From positions 4,340,001 to 4,404,000 of the forward strand of contig JASJZC010000005.1 in assembly GCA_037178855.1 (NCBI GenBank): 64,000 bases of DNA. Reading direction: 5' to 3'. Made by a program: the position numbers and the translations under genes. A model generated the notes under the pieces. It searched no databases. It saw nothing but the letters and a program-made list of their open reading frames with translations, and was not told the origin of the DNA. Shown in pieces: positions 24,034-38,368 of this stretch. The stretch is from Oscheius sp. JU75 (lineage: Eukaryota; Nematoda; Chromadorea; Rhabditida; Rhabditidae). Position 1 is the first letter of the stretch. Each line of letters begins with the position of its first letter.

Positions 24034-27000
24034 TCAAAACTTGACAACTTCTTCTTTGTTCTGATTCGTGAAAAGAGCTGTTCGAGTAATGGCTTCGGCG
24101 ATACCAGGAGAATCTTTCTCCTCCATTATAGTATTTGGTGGAGGAGAGATGGAAGGGCGTTGAATGCTGAAACATGCATAAACCAACATACTCAGAGGGT
24201 CCTACTTGACTTTAGGTTTCGGTGGAACAGGAGGAGGGTTCTTCCCGGCCCCGAAGCCGTTCAGATTGTCGTAATTCATCCTTCCGTCCACCGCTATAGG
24301 AACCTGACGAACTTTTGGCGGAAGCGTTGGTGGTTTAGTGTCAATCGCACCTTTGGGAGGCAGACTCGGAGCTCCAGAACCATTCTAAAAACGAACCTAC
24401 AAAACATTAGATAATTTCGGTACATTGCGAGCATCGTCAGCCGGACCAGAAAGGAGCTTAGTTTCGATGATATGTATCCGCTTCTGAGGAGTGTAGCTGG
24501 TCACATTTTCCTCGTGAGGAGGTGTTAATGGCCGAGGAGGCGGAGTTATCGTTTTGTTCTCGATAATGGTCACACGCTTCTAAAAAGCCGTAAAACAAAA
24601 GAAAGTCGTGATACCTCTTTCTTGTCGATAGTACTTGCTCTGGAAGCACTGGGTGAATTCGTCTGTTGAAGAGTCGTTCCACACTCGACCAGTAGTTTAT
24701 AGGCTTCTTGGGCCTCGGGCGACCACTCGACAGGCTTGTTTTGTTTTTCTCTCAACGTAGACATGAGCGATTTGTCCAATTCTTCGGTCGATGATGCAGA
24801 TCGCTTCTCCTCCGATAACAAATTTTCCGCCTTCTTATGTTCTCGACTCTGCTTACTCTGCCACTTTTCATGCTCGTCGGAAGTCATACTTCTTAGAGAA
24901 GAACCAGTGTGAATCACTCTGAATATATGTTCGATTCAAACATTTTTTAAACGTACCTGGAAGGAGGTGGTACTTTTTCTGGCTTCTCCTTTTTCAGAAG
25001 AGGTCTTTCACTCATCGACGACAGAGAGAACTCGGTCAGATCTCTCTCCAAATGTTCCACTTCGGTTGTTAGAATTATATCTGAAGCGTTTGGTGGAGAT
25101 CGGTGACCATTTCTGAAAATAATGATGGACAATGTCAGAAAAACTTAAGACTTACGTGGGTGAACGAGCATACACTGCACAAATGGGCTGCGGTTTTTTG
25201 AAATCGCCACGGGAACGAGTGCTTTCCTGGAAAAGTGGAGTTGTAGAAGAGGCGGACATTTCCAGCGAGCGAAGGGAAGAATTGAGCTCCTCGAAAACGT
25301 CACGCATGTTCTTTGTCATGGTGCTTTCGGCCGAAGACTGAAATTTAAATGAACTACGAAACGAAGAACGAGAACCGTCAAAGGAGGAGCTGAAGGCTGC
25401 AAACTCGTTCTCACGGGCTTTACAGGCTGATGGCGGGATGTGGAAGGGGAGACTGCTCCCTGAAAATAAAATCTCATACAATAGATCATATGCCTACAGA
25501 TGGCTCTCGTAAAGACATGGTGTCTCTCAGAGAAACTCCTTCTCTTCCGAGGTCCGATCGCAAAGGAACGGCAGAGGAAGTTGCGTTCACGGATGATTGG
25601 CTTTTATTGCCAAGTGATCGGCGTCCTTCCGGTGACGCGACCGGCACTGTCATCTCTTTTTTATCGAGCTGAATGAGGTAGATTTTGAATTATTTGAAAT
25701 AAGGGAAACCTGTAGTAGTCCGAATGCATAACCGTCAATTCCTACGTGACAAGTATGACGCAAATCTCCGACAGGCTCGCTGATCAAAGCCTTTTTCCTT
25801 TCCCTTTCCTCTTCCTTGCTTTTCTTCGAATTCTTCTTGTCCTTTTTACTTTCGTTGGGAACACAGCTCTTGTTAATGTAGTCAGATGGATTCTCGGCAC
25901 CTGGAAATATTTTTTGGTTATTAACGAGGCGCACCGACCTAGATGAGCAACGGTATCGGCAGGTCGAAATAGTCCAGTACGGCCGTTCCGCAGCGATCCG
26001 AACCAGTAATAGCCATCCGGATACGAAGAAGGTCTGAACTTATAATTGGAGGAACAAAGAGAAGACAACAATACGTCTTTTGAATGACTGTAATAAGGTC
26101 GTCTTTTTTGAACGAAAGATGGTCGGCTGCCGCATCTTTGATATCACAGACGGCTCGGACTATTTGTGGTTGTCTAAGACATACTAAGTAACGAACAAGA
26201 AAAGGGTTACTTCTCCGGAAATTGGACGACCAATTCAGCAAAAGTTGGTCGTTGACGAGGATTATGCGCCCAACACTCCTTCATCGTCTCGTATATATCC
26301 TCGGGACAACAATCTGGCTGCGGAAGCACCCTTCTTTGTCGGTCGATCGCGTCCAAAATCTCAGCTCCGTTCATTCCATTCCAGGGCATTTGGCCTGAAA
26401 CAATAGGGTGTTTTCTGTCTTCTTCTCTTACTCTGAATTTCACCAATCTCTTCTAATATTATATAGTTTTGTTATTTTTACAAGTTCTTGCCGCAAACTC
26501 CTTAAGAAAGACTCACCATAAGAAAAAATTTCGTACAGAGTGATGCCGAAAGCCCAGACATCGGAAGCAGAGGTAAACTGAACCAACGGAGTTTATACGA
26601 AAAAGAGCTTACTTTTAAATAATTGATACACTCGGGAGCACACCATGCGATTGGCAGTCGTAAATTGGGACTGAATTCCGTCCTGTAATAATCCTCGCCA
26701 ATTCCTAGTGATCTAGACAGACCAAAGTCTGAAATTTTCACCTGAAGTGTTTCATATAGCCAGAAGGCAGGAAAAAATACCTTCTTTGGGCTGAATACCA
26801 AAACATTTCGCGATGCGAGGTCTCTGTGGATCAGCTTCTTCGATTCCAGGTATGCCATCCCCTCAAATTTTATGTTCAAAACTACTTGAAGTGGAACCAA
26901 CCTTGCATATTTGCTCCGCATAGTCACAAAGAACATGGATCGGAAAAGAATCTTTTAGAGCAGGTTTGTGGAGACATTCGAGTAAAGAACCGCATGTTGC

Positions 27001-27926
27001 CAACTCGGAGACCATCATAACCCGTTTCGTGTCAAGTACAACGCCATAGAGACAAACCTAAATGTGGATGCATATAATACTTGATAAGCACTTGAAAAGA
27101 ATCTTACAATGTTGTCATGTCTCATTTTCGTCATGATTGATGCTTCTTGTAAAAAGGAGGAAGAGGTGGCTATCAGTTTGTCCGGATCTACACATTTAAC
27201 AGCTACCTGAATGAGAATGAAACTAGTATTCTTCTGTACAAACCTGCAGTATTTCTCCAGAGCCACTACTCTTCCAAGACGCATTCCAAACAGAGCCAAA
27301 TTCGCCTCTTCCTAGTTCTTTGCACAGCGTTATTCTGAACAGAATGAGTTGAAGAGAACCACTCACTTTTCGATAGCGATAATGTGCTGATCTTCCTTTA
27401 ATTCCACCGTATTGTTGTCCTTTTTCTCCGCATCGGATTTTCCAAAGACCTTTTTCAACTTCCCAACGACGCCTTTCGGATACATCTTGTCGTATTCTTT
27501 CCTCAGACGCTTCTGTTCCGGCCGACTCATGCCTGAAAGAACAGAAACTGTGGCTCATTTCAAAAGGCTACCTATTCCCGACAGATCTACTTCCTCCACA
27601 TACTGCAAATCTTCCGCATTTCGTAACTTCAGATCACCGCGGAGCCGTATTTCGTATCTAAAAGAGGAAGAGCATGCGTCATTGGTTCGTTAATTTTCTA
27701 CGTCGAAGGAGTCTACGGACATTTTACGCACCATTTACAACAGATAAACCATTTTTGAAATCTGCTTCTTTTCATGGACAATAAGAACAAAACTCACGAA
27801 GACAAATCGGCAAGTTGCAGTAGTTTCGTGAGCGAGATATCGTTGACAGAGCCGGCGCCATCTAGAAAAGTGTTGTTTTCCACTCGAAGCAAAGAATATA
27901 CCTCGTTTTCGTTGATCGGACTGCAT
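24034..27926 (-). CDS. TNK2: ACK/TNK2-type non-receptor tyrosine kinase (SAM-like, kinase, SH3, CRIB)
   Basis: Activated Cdc42-associated kinase. The start MQSDQRKR at 27926 leads into a SAM-like region ([50 protein letters not shown]), the kinase glycine loop ([11 protein letters not shown]) and the lysine in VAVKCVDPD. Further motifs are a catalytic loop [17 protein letters not shown], and APECINYLK with the kinase C-lobe up to [17 protein letters not shown]. The SH3 domain follows ([20 protein letters not shown], later [20 protein letters not shown]), then a CRIB motif [15 protein letters not shown] for Cdc42 binding. All catalytic residues are present. A long Ser/Pro/Lys-rich tail ends EEVVKF and TGA at 24036-24034; no UBA domain is visible. 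Kinase-SH3-CRIB order is diagnostic for ACK. Confidence 0.92.
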
Positions 27927-28685
27927 GTCGAGAGAAATTCTAATACATTGCGTGGTCTGTAAAGTAATTTTTAAAAGAAAGTTGTAAATAATCAAATTAT
28001 TTGAAAATATGCTTGCTTAACAAAGAATAATTTAGGACGGAGAAAAAGTCTTCGAACGGATCAAGGGGAAGGAAACCGGAAATGACTCATCTGAAGGTAA
28101 CAGTAATGTCTCACACGACTATTGATCAATCCTTTTATCACAAGTGGCCGGAAAATGATCAAAAGTTCTCAAACAAAACAGTTAGTATTTGGCGAGGGCA
28201 ACAGATACTATGCGCAAGGGGGAAACTATAGCTAAGATAAGTGGGAACATCTGGCGAGGCATAAAATTTGGGGAGTGAAAATACTCAGAAACGAAACAAT
28301 CGCTGAGTAACAGGAAGCCTGCCTATGGAAGAGAAGTTACACACGCAAGTGTGACATGAACGAGTCTCTCCTGCCGTCAGCTATTCGTGTGTGTGCCGAC
28401 TGTTCGTTTTTGTCATTTCGCCCCGTGTTCATCAATGCTCGATTGATCGAAAACAGACGAATAAATAGTACTAATTGGATTGTTGAAAGGGGCGAGGTCG
28501 GCAAGAAAGTGTAGTAAATTTAACAAGATCGGACCCCTCTTCGCGTTGTACAACAGGTGACCTCAGCTGGCCCGAGTCCATTTCGGACAAAAAGGTAGAA
28601 TGACGGACTGAACCCCATACATAGCAAATGCGGAAACGAGAACAAATTCATAACAATGAATAACAACAATTTGTTTGCAACAAAA
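27927..28685. other. Intergenic between ACK and RBM34
   Basis: About 760 bp. It contains the ACK promoter side and the RBM34 3' flank. No open frame of note and no RNA gene was recognised. Confidence 0.45.
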
Positions 28686-30080
28686 CTACTTCATCAAAGT
28701 CTTTTTCCCTCCAGAACCTCCCTTCTTCTTGGCGATGGCTCTCTTCGCCGTTTTCTTCAACTTTCTTTCCGGATTCTCGTCAACAGACCTGAATAAGCTG
28801 TATGTTGAACAAAAAGAGTCGCTTACTTGTTTTTGCGGGTTGAGAATTTGAACTTATTTATTTTGCTGTTGGGATTCTCCTCCGAGGTCTTTTGCTTCTT
28901 CTGTTGTTTGGCAATTTCCAGGTGTTTCTGAATTGTATCAATAGCCAGAACAGAACGAAACCCACATTGAGTTGTTTCTTTTTCAGCATCTTCGTGATTC
29001 TCAACTGTCTGCCTTCGAATTCGCAACCGGAAATGTTGAGGGCCAGATCGACAGAACTCGATTCCTTGAAAGTCACGAAGGCGATGCCTCGTCCCTTTCC
29101 AGTATTTTGATCCTTCATTAGACGAGAGAACGTCACCGGGCCAACTTCTTTCTCAAAAAATGCAGAAATCTGTTCCTCAGTCGCTGTGAATGGTAGATTA
29201 CCTTGAAACAAAAGACTATTCCAGAAAACAAAAGAACGAACCAACAAAAACGGTATAATCCTTGTCGTATCCCTTCTTCTCCGTGGTATCAACACGAATG
29301 CGATGATCGTCAATCATCTCTCCGTTTCTGAAGTAGATTATGGGCCTAACTGGAAACGAACAAACTTTTCGAGGGCCTTTACCACGGAGCTCTCATCGAC
29401 AAACTTAACGTAGAACATCAGAGAAGACTGCTTGTTGCTGTATTCTTGGGTCACGTGAGCGATTCGCTTAGTGAGCGTCTCCTTGGTTGGAATGAGGCCA
29501 CGAACACGAACCGATTCTATCTGAAACATATTTACAAGACTTGCAACAAAAAATAACACCTTTCCAAACTCAGAGAAGAGCTTCTTTACAGACTTTTCAT
29601 CAGCCGAAAGTGGCATATTTCCGACGAAAATGGTACGAACTTTCTCTTCTTGCGTCATTTTCTTCATTTTTTTGCGATTTTCCCTGAAAGTGTGAGTGCT
29701 GGAGCAAAGAGTAAGCTAACCGTTGCTTCTCCCGCTCATTGTCCTTGGCTACAGCGGTTTCCTTCTGTTTCGGAACAATTTTTGTCTCTCCTAAAAGAAC
29801 TGGGACACTTTCGACAACATTGCCAGTCGCCGACTTTCCAAATAAGCCTGACAATCCACCAGCAGTGTAGCAATCTAAAAGTCACGTTTGAAATTTAGCT
29901 GAAATGTGCTGTACCAGCAGCAGACTCTTCATTCGCCAACTTCTTGGAAGCAATTGTTTCTATAAAAAAAACAGCATTGACTCTTCCTGCGGAAAGATTA
30001 CCGTCTGTCGAAAGTTGTTCCTTCTTGATTTTCTTTGGCTTCACATTCTCGGAAACAACCTTACGCTTGATTTTAGCCAT
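28686..30080 (-). CDS. RBM34: RBM34/Nop12-like nucleolar RNA-binding protein
   Basis: Related to yeast Nop12, a factor in 25S/28S rRNA maturation. The product starts MAKIKRKVVSENVKPKK at 30080, two bases after an actttag acceptor, giving a Lys-rich, nucleolar-type N-terminus. RRM1 begins RTIFVGNMPLSADEKSVKKL with FSEFGK and ends SLMFYVKFVDESSVVKAL; it has the long insert (IPTKETLTKRIAHVTQ) typical of RBM34 RRM1. RRM2 begins DYTVFVGNLPFTATEEQISA and contains RGIAFVTFKE. The tail is basic (PERKLKKTAKRAIAKKKGGS) to the stop at 28688-28686. SF3A2 ends 140 bp upstream on the same strand, so the two may be co-transcribed. Confidence 0.87.
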
Positions 30081-30220
30081 TTCTAAAGTACAGCTTGATG
30101 CAAGGATCAGTCCTTATCTATGTATATTTTGGACGAAACCAAAGAAATGCAAAAAAAGGAAGAAATGAGAGTTTATTTATAGAGGAATCGTCCAGTGTAA
30201 AGATGTGACAAAATATGCGA

Positions 30221-31156
30221 TCAATATCCGAAGAACATTGCAGGTTGTCCCATTCCGAGCATCGGAGGGGCGGGGATGTCGTCGTGACGCTCGATGCGGA
30301 AAGCGACTGAATATACAGTAACCAGACTACTGGGAATCGCTGACCTTGCATGACGAATTGCTTTGTATCTTTGTTCCACATAGTCCAAAACTTTTCCGAT
30401 TTGTCGACTTCCCTGATATTCGGTTTATTAAAACTTACGAGAAAAATCACCTGGATGGAACTTTGAAGCCGATAGTCTCGTAGGGCTCTGCGGCGAAAAG
30501 AACATACTGCCATCTCTTATCGGGCGGCTGAATCTTCTGTTCGTAGGCAGACATGAAGCGGTGTCGAGGAACGATCCCGTCGGAAATTTCGGGATAGTCG
30601 ATTTGGAACAGAAGGGCCTGCTGTCCAGTTGCCGGATCTCTTTCACGAGTAACCTACATCTCTATTGAAGCAAGTAAACTTGTTGAAAACCTACCTTGTA
30701 TCCAGGACGACCAATCTTTACGAACTTCTTCGGCTCGACCTTGACCACGACCGGAGCAGGACAGTAAGGCATATCGGCCTGTTCCTTAGCAGCACGTCTG
30801 GCCAAATTGGACTGATGCTTCTTTCCTTGGGTGTGAGTTAGATAGGATGCTTAAATCTTGATGTCTATGAGTACAGTGCTAATTTACCTTCATTGTTGTG
30901 AAGAGTGAGACACAGTTTGCATTCGAAGGTTCCGACATGATTTCTCATAAAATACGGATCCTTGGATAGATCAATGGTTTCCAAAGCCAACTGTCTCAGT
31001 CGCTCCTTCCGGTCAACACCGGCCATCTGGGCCGAAGCCACTCCTCCACCTCCAGTCTTACCTAAAACAAAATGTTAGAAAATGTGAGCAGAAATAAGAA
31101 GTCTGAAAAGACTCAAAAGGGAAAATCTCACCTCCAGCTCTGTTCTGGAAGTCCAT
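30221..31156 (-). CDS. SF3A2: Splicing factor 3A subunit 2
   Basis: SF3A2 (SAP62, yeast Prp11) is part of the U2 snRNP SF3A complex that binds near the branch point. The start MDFQNRAGGKTGGGGVAS at 31156 directly follows ctttcag. The matrin-type zinc finger is clear: RNHVGTFECKLCLTLHNNE, then YLTHTQGKKHQSNLARRAAK with the Cys2His2 spacing. Then come KIGRPGYKVTRERDP, LLFQIDYPEISDGIVPRHRF, MSAYEQKIQPPDKRWQYVLF and FWTMWNKDTKQFVMQFAFR, all near identical to animal SF3A2. It ends with a short Pro/Met-rich segment MLGMGQPAMFFGY and TGA at 30223-30221. It lacks the long proline repeats of mammalian SF3A2. The call is very secure. Confidence 0.94.
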
Positions 31157-31332
31157 CTGAAAGAAGGAGCGTAAGTAACATTGCAATGAAATGAGAAGTA
31201 TACCAGGGTCAAAACCCAAGAAAACAAAATAACTGGATGAATAAGTAGTTTAATGAAATGAGCTTTTGAGAAAAGAATACCCGTGATATTTGAAGGGACG
31301 AGATACACGTGAAAAGACCGGAGTTTTTGAGC

Positions 31333-34300
31333 CTATTGAGATGAATGGCTGACGCGACGGCTGCTGCTCTGCGATTCGTAGTCCCATTCGTCGAGGACGG
31401 CCATCAGTTCGCCAGGAAGTTGTCTACGATTCCATTCGTTTCTACAAAAAGTACTTTTTAGACCAAAATAAAAAAGGGTTGCCTGTATTTTTCAATTACA
31501 GCAGACATTCCAGCTGTCAGCGTTTCCAATTCAGGAATCGGCCACTCGTTCGTTTTCAGAATCGCAGCCGCAATGACTTTATGAACTTCCGTTTCATCGA
31601 TGTTAAGCTTTTCTTCGACCGGCGACGATTTGCTCGAAGTCTGAAATGGACATGAGAGTTGTCTGAAGCAAAATGCTTACACTGCTACTACATTTGAGGG
31701 GAGTATGGATTGATGCTGTTTCGCTGACTTGGTCAGAAGAGCTGAAACGAAGAACTTTCAATAAATTGTGATCATACGTTGTCAAGGATTCGGCTATCGA
31801 TTTCACTATATCTCTTGACTTCTGTTTGGCCTTGTTGGAAGGAAAATTGTAGGTAGATCCACGGAACATGCGAACTCGACTGTTGTTGAGCGACTAAAGA
31901 TATTTGAGCAAAGGAAATGGCGGACACATACTGGCGGAGTCATTTTCAAGCTGTTGTTGGTGGATCCTTTGAAACCAGTGACGACACTCCATTTGGTTTT
32001 TCTCACAAATCCCTCGGGGAGACAAAGAAGCTGTTCGTTTTGAGGGACAATCTTTGCCTCAGATAGCAAACGAGCAGTTTCCTAAAGAAAAAAAAAGATA
32101 TTTTCGCCCATAAAGTACCCAATACCTCCAGTTTTTCGACAAACTCTTCGTCAAACTCCTTCTCAAAATACTCTTCAACAATGTCCTTTAAAGAAGTCGC
32201 ACTGTGTCGTATATTTTTGCTGTGCAAGTCTCGGACGGGATTGTACTCGAGAGCATTGTCCACAATTTTCTGAGAGCTACTATTTCATGCAAGGAAACTC
32301 CTACCTGGATGTCTCCCAAGAACTGATCCGGATGCGTATATTCGCGTCTGAAGTTGAGAATTTGAACAAATAACAAGGCTCTTACTGACCGATCAACCTT
32401 TTCTTGCATTTGGGTGAAACACATCGGCTCCTTGATTATTTCGCCGTAATCTTCAGCGTCTTCCTCGTCCACTGGCTCCGTGAAGTAGGTAAAACGTCGA
32501 TCGCGGGAAAGTTTTCCTGGAAGCACTTGTTAGTCGAGCTATGATATTTCGTTACCAAGCTGATCTCTCAAGAAGATTCGGAACTCTCTCAGCTGGTTTT
32601 CGTACATCTTCTCGAGTTCTTTGGCTTCCTTTTCACTCAATTTTCTTAATGGTGCATCTTCGTTCGTTGCCTTCTCCGGCTCTATATATTTTGAAGCTGG
32701 AAAGAAAAGTAAAGGAACACGAGCAGATAGTACCGTCAAAGATTTTCGGAGGAGTGAGAGCAGGAGCACAAATGAACTTGAAGTATTGTGTACGAATTCC
32801 GACGGGTATCAGAGGAATCCTAAATCAGAATATCAGTCGGTCTCATGCCTTGAACTAACTGCAAGGAAGCGTGTGCTCGGAAGATCCTCGTCACTTCTGC
32901 TGCGCAACTGTCATAGTCGCTCTCAGCAGTGGCCAGGAAGAAGATGGGAGTGAAGCCAGTAACTTGGTCCAGAGCAACTTTCAGCTGAAAAGAATGTTTA
33001 CCGGTACCAGTAGAGCACACCAAACCATATGAATAACACTGCTGGGAACGATTTTGAACCATTCGTCAATACTCGGACACAGCAGAATACAAGGTCCCAT
33101 GGCTGATGAACGGAGAGCGGCTTGGAAAATGCAAGCAAATGCTTCCTAATGATATCCAAAATTAGTAAGGAAACAAGTAAGACCTACTTCAGGCCTTCCA
33201 TCAGCAAAGAGCTTTCCGATGGAGATGCAGTGCACAGGAAGATGGTCTAGTTGACTGAGAAGGGCGGGAAGAACATACGACGTCTGTCCACTATCGTGAC
33301 ATTTTGGATTGCCAACCAGGATCATTCGAGCTTAATATCGAAGTGCAATATCCAATAAATCAAATACAAACCAGCGCTAATAGGCGGCGGCTCATCTAAT
33401 CCTCGAACGACTTTCTCCAGTTCGCACGAACCCGTCACTTCCACATTTTTGGAGAAGCGATATCCGGGTGGAATACACTTTAAAAGATTCTCCAATCCAC
33501 CTGACAACAAAATGGACGTTCGGCTATCGAGAGGACGGCATGGAATAGACAAGTCTAGGACAATTGATTTGAGTTTTGTAAAACTGAAATACCTCTTCGA
33601 GAAGCGGGAGTGATTCGTTTCATGGCCGCGAGAAGGTTCTCCTTAGTAACTTTGATCTCGTTCAGATTGAGCTTTAGTCTCTCGTTGCTGAGGTAAATGT
33701 GTGGATAGTGGTTTCGCAAAGAGATCATCACCGACTCTGTGCACAGATACTGAAACAAGCTCGATAAGTGAAGGAATATATTGAATTGCTACCTTTAGGT
33801 CAGCTCCACAGTAGCCACTCGTGTTGTTTGCAATCCACCTCATAAGCTCATCGTCGGGAGTACTATCGCCCCATTTAGAGGTATGAATCTTTAATATTTG
33901 AAGTCTTGCAGCCGAATCTGGAAGTGAGAAGCGCAATTCTCGGTCGAATCTTCCAGGACGACGAAGAGCTGGATCGATGGAATCCAATCGGTTTGTAGCT
34001 CCGATTACGATCACCTGAGTAGAGAAGAATGTTGGAATTAAAGGTGAAAATCACCTCTCCCCTATTGTCAAGACCGTCCATTAGCGCCAAGAGTGTTGAG
34101 ACGATTGAAGAATGGATTTGATCTTGTCTTGTAGATCGTACGGGAGCTAGGCCGTCAATTTCGTCAAAGAAGATAATGGACGGACGCATAGCATATGCTT
34201 GGTCAAAAAGAATCCTAAATGTGTTTTAGCTGGTAAACAGCTTAAGACTAACCGAAGCTGTCTCTCAGATTCTCCGACCCATTTAGATAGACAGTCTGCT

Positions 34301-35873
34301 CCTTTGCGCATAAAAAAAGCTACTTTCTTGTTTCCGCGACTGCATTCATTAGCCAAAGCACGTGCCACAAGTGTTTTTCCTGTACCCGGTGGGCCGTAGA
34401 AAAGGACTCCTTTGGGCGCGTTGATGTTGAAATTTTGGAAAACATCCGGATAGAGCAGAGGAAACAGCACTACTTCCTTCAACGACTGAATATGGGACCC
34501 GAGACCGCCAATCTGAAATAATAAAATCTTTTGTATCTGGACAGACGAACCTCTTGAAATCCTATCGAAGAATCAATTGCCATTGGATCGACATCAGTGC
34601 AAGAAGCGCCAGTCTGTCGCATACGCTCACGAATCAGATTTTGAGATGAGTGTAAATCTTTGTCTGGAAAAACGAGCTCTACTTAAAAATGAATAAGTGG
34701 GTACCAGTCAAATTGATAGGCACAAATCGGTTGCGAGCCTTCATCATACTCGCGTCTTTTCGTCTCTCAAATCGCTCTTCGTCATTTTGTCGACCGCCTT
34801 TTCTTCTGACTTCTCTGTTGTCTTCACTTCCAGTCGATGAAGAGTCGCTGCGGCACAATCTTCGTCTGAACGAGCATTAATAAAAAGCTAGAGAAAATCT
34901 GTACTTGTAATCGGATCTTCGCTGTTTCTCTTGATGACGAAGATCGTTCCGAGCATCTATTCGATCTTGACGAGTGCATGGTCGCTTGAAACTGCGAGTT
35001 ACTCTTCCTTCAAAACGCTGTAACGGAGGCGGTTTACTTCTCTGACGGAGCTGATACGGTCGTTGTTCTTTCTCCTCCTCTTCTTCACTCGACCCGGACT
35101 TTTTACCCTCTTCCGATACTTCATTCTAAATATGCTCTTTCGAAGAAAAAGTTTGAGAAAATACTGTATCTTCCTCCATTCCTCCTTCTTCACCCTCATC
35201 TTCGGCAGCACCAACAAGTACTTTCTTCACATCTCTGTTTCGGTGTCGGGTTTCCCGAAGACTGGCTGGGCTCGGATCATCGGCGCGCTTCGAACGGGTT
35301 TTTGAATCGTGACTTGTTCCGTTTGTGAGACTGCTTCGCGTACTGTTCAAGGAGGCTCTTTGTGGCTGGCTATCAGAGTCGCTCTGAAAATTGTATTTTT
35401 AAATATTGGTTTGAACTTTGGACGCATATGTGAGAACATGGTAACAAAAAAATCATACCTCTTCGTCGAATATGATCTTCCTTCTTTTCGGCCTTGTGCT
35501 AACCAATGGACTGTTTTCTTCGTCGTCTGGATAGGTTCGCGTGTTTCTGAAAGTCACAAAAATTTTAAGAGTCAATTATTATATTCAAGATACCTAGTTC
35601 TTCGTCCATTGGATGTATCGAACTGTTCGTCTTCATCAGAAAAATCGACGAACTTTTTGACTAGTCTTTCGGATCTTCTGTTCTCGTTGCTCTAAGGTAA
35701 TATAATGAATAAATATAAGAAAGACCAACCGATCGACCATAGTGAATCGCATCATCAAGATTACTGTTCGAACCAAGTTGGTTTTCAGCTAGACTTCTAT
35801 AAACTAGAGTCCGTTCTCTCTCCGAACGGCGCACTTCCTTCTGCGGAGATATTGTTCGTATGGGACGAACCAT
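31333..35873 (-). CDS. ATAD2: ATAD2-like AAA ATPase with bromodomain
   Basis: A chromatin ATPase of the ATAD2/Yta7/LEX-1 family. The start MVRPIRTISPQKEVRRSE at 35873 directly follows gatttgcag. An acidic and basic disordered N-terminus (34900-35873) precedes the first AAA domain: Walker A GVLFYGPPGTGKTLVARALA, Walker B SIIFFDEIDGLAP, sensor VIGATNRLDSIDPALRRPGR. A second, degenerate AAA-like region (LVGNPKCHDSGQTSYVLPAL) lacks a Walker A, as usual in the family. The bromodomain is at about 32200-32500: YFTEPVDEEDAEDYGEIIKE, YTHPDQFLGDIQ and NALEYNP, with the acetyl-lysine-contacting Asn retained. The C-terminal region ends SHSSQ and TAG at 31335-31333. The intact first ATPase site and bromodomain suggest a working protein. 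Confidence 0.93.
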
Positions 35874-36134
35874 CTGCAAATCTCTCTTGGAAAAAGATAT
35901 TAGAATAAAAAGAAATCGATAAAGAACGGGTAATTCTGCAAAGCGAAATTTAAATTGAAGGTTTCCGAAACAACTACGACGCAAGGCTAGCTCGCGGCAA
36001 GTGGAGCGCGTTTACAGCGAATACTGAAGGCACAGTCGTTATAATTCTAGTCTCTGGTGAGGCAAAAAAATGACATCGATTAAGAATACTACTGAAAGAA
36101 CAAATTTAACTACAGTATAGCGCGCCTTTACGTT

Positions 36135-36148
36135 GGTGTACGTACACC
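36135..36148. promoter_or_regulatory. 14-bp perfect palindrome in ATAD2/kinase divergent promoter
   Basis: The sequence ggtgtacgtacacc equals its own reverse complement. It lies between the start codons of two divergent genes (35873 and 36255) and is flanked by two copies of ctacagtat at 36110-36118 and 36149-36157. A dimeric transcription-factor site is a reasonable inference; the factor is unknown. Confidence 0.4.
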
Positions 36149-36254
36149 CTACAGTATGCTGCTGTTGAATTCAGGCGCAATTGCAAAATTCATTTCTTTC
36201 TTTCGTTTTTTGTGCTGCTGACTGAAAACCACAAATAGTCAGCTGCTTTCAGGG

Positions 36255-37833
<1,579 letters not shown>

Positions 37834-38368
37834 TTTATGATCATTTATACTGCACCCCCTACTGCACCTTCTTGAAAAGAAGAGTTTAATTTTTACCGCC
37901 ACGCGCATCTCGCGTTGCAACGTTTCAAACGTATATAAGTTTCTACCTCCCAACATTTGTAGCGTTTTAGCCTGTAAACTTATTTTTATCCTCCTCTAGG
38001 AGTTCACATTAATTGTAACCGTAAGCCCACGGCAACCAGTGTTATAAAATTGGTTAATCTAATCGCTCCTGTTTCTTCTGTGTCTTTACCTTCAATTCAA
38101 GCCCTCTACATACAATAATTTTATTCGTTGCAGGGGTTGAGTGGCTAGTTAACATCGCAGCGAAGACCATAGCATGTTTGATCGAAAGTGGTCCTGAAAT
38201 TTTCACATCCGTAGAAGCCAGCTCCCTGAAATCCGTGTATTTTGAACATTCCCTCTGACCTCAAACCTTGTCAAGACCACCACAGCCCGCAAAATAGGCC
38301 CCGTAGATACATTGACTCACAGTTTTAACGTTTCTGAATTTCTTTTTTTTTCACTCATTTTTCACGAG
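37834..38368. other. Convergent 3' flanks, kinase / secreted protein 1
   Basis: About 535 bp of presumably untranslated DNA between two converging genes. No further coding or RNA signal was recognised. Confidence 0.4.
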
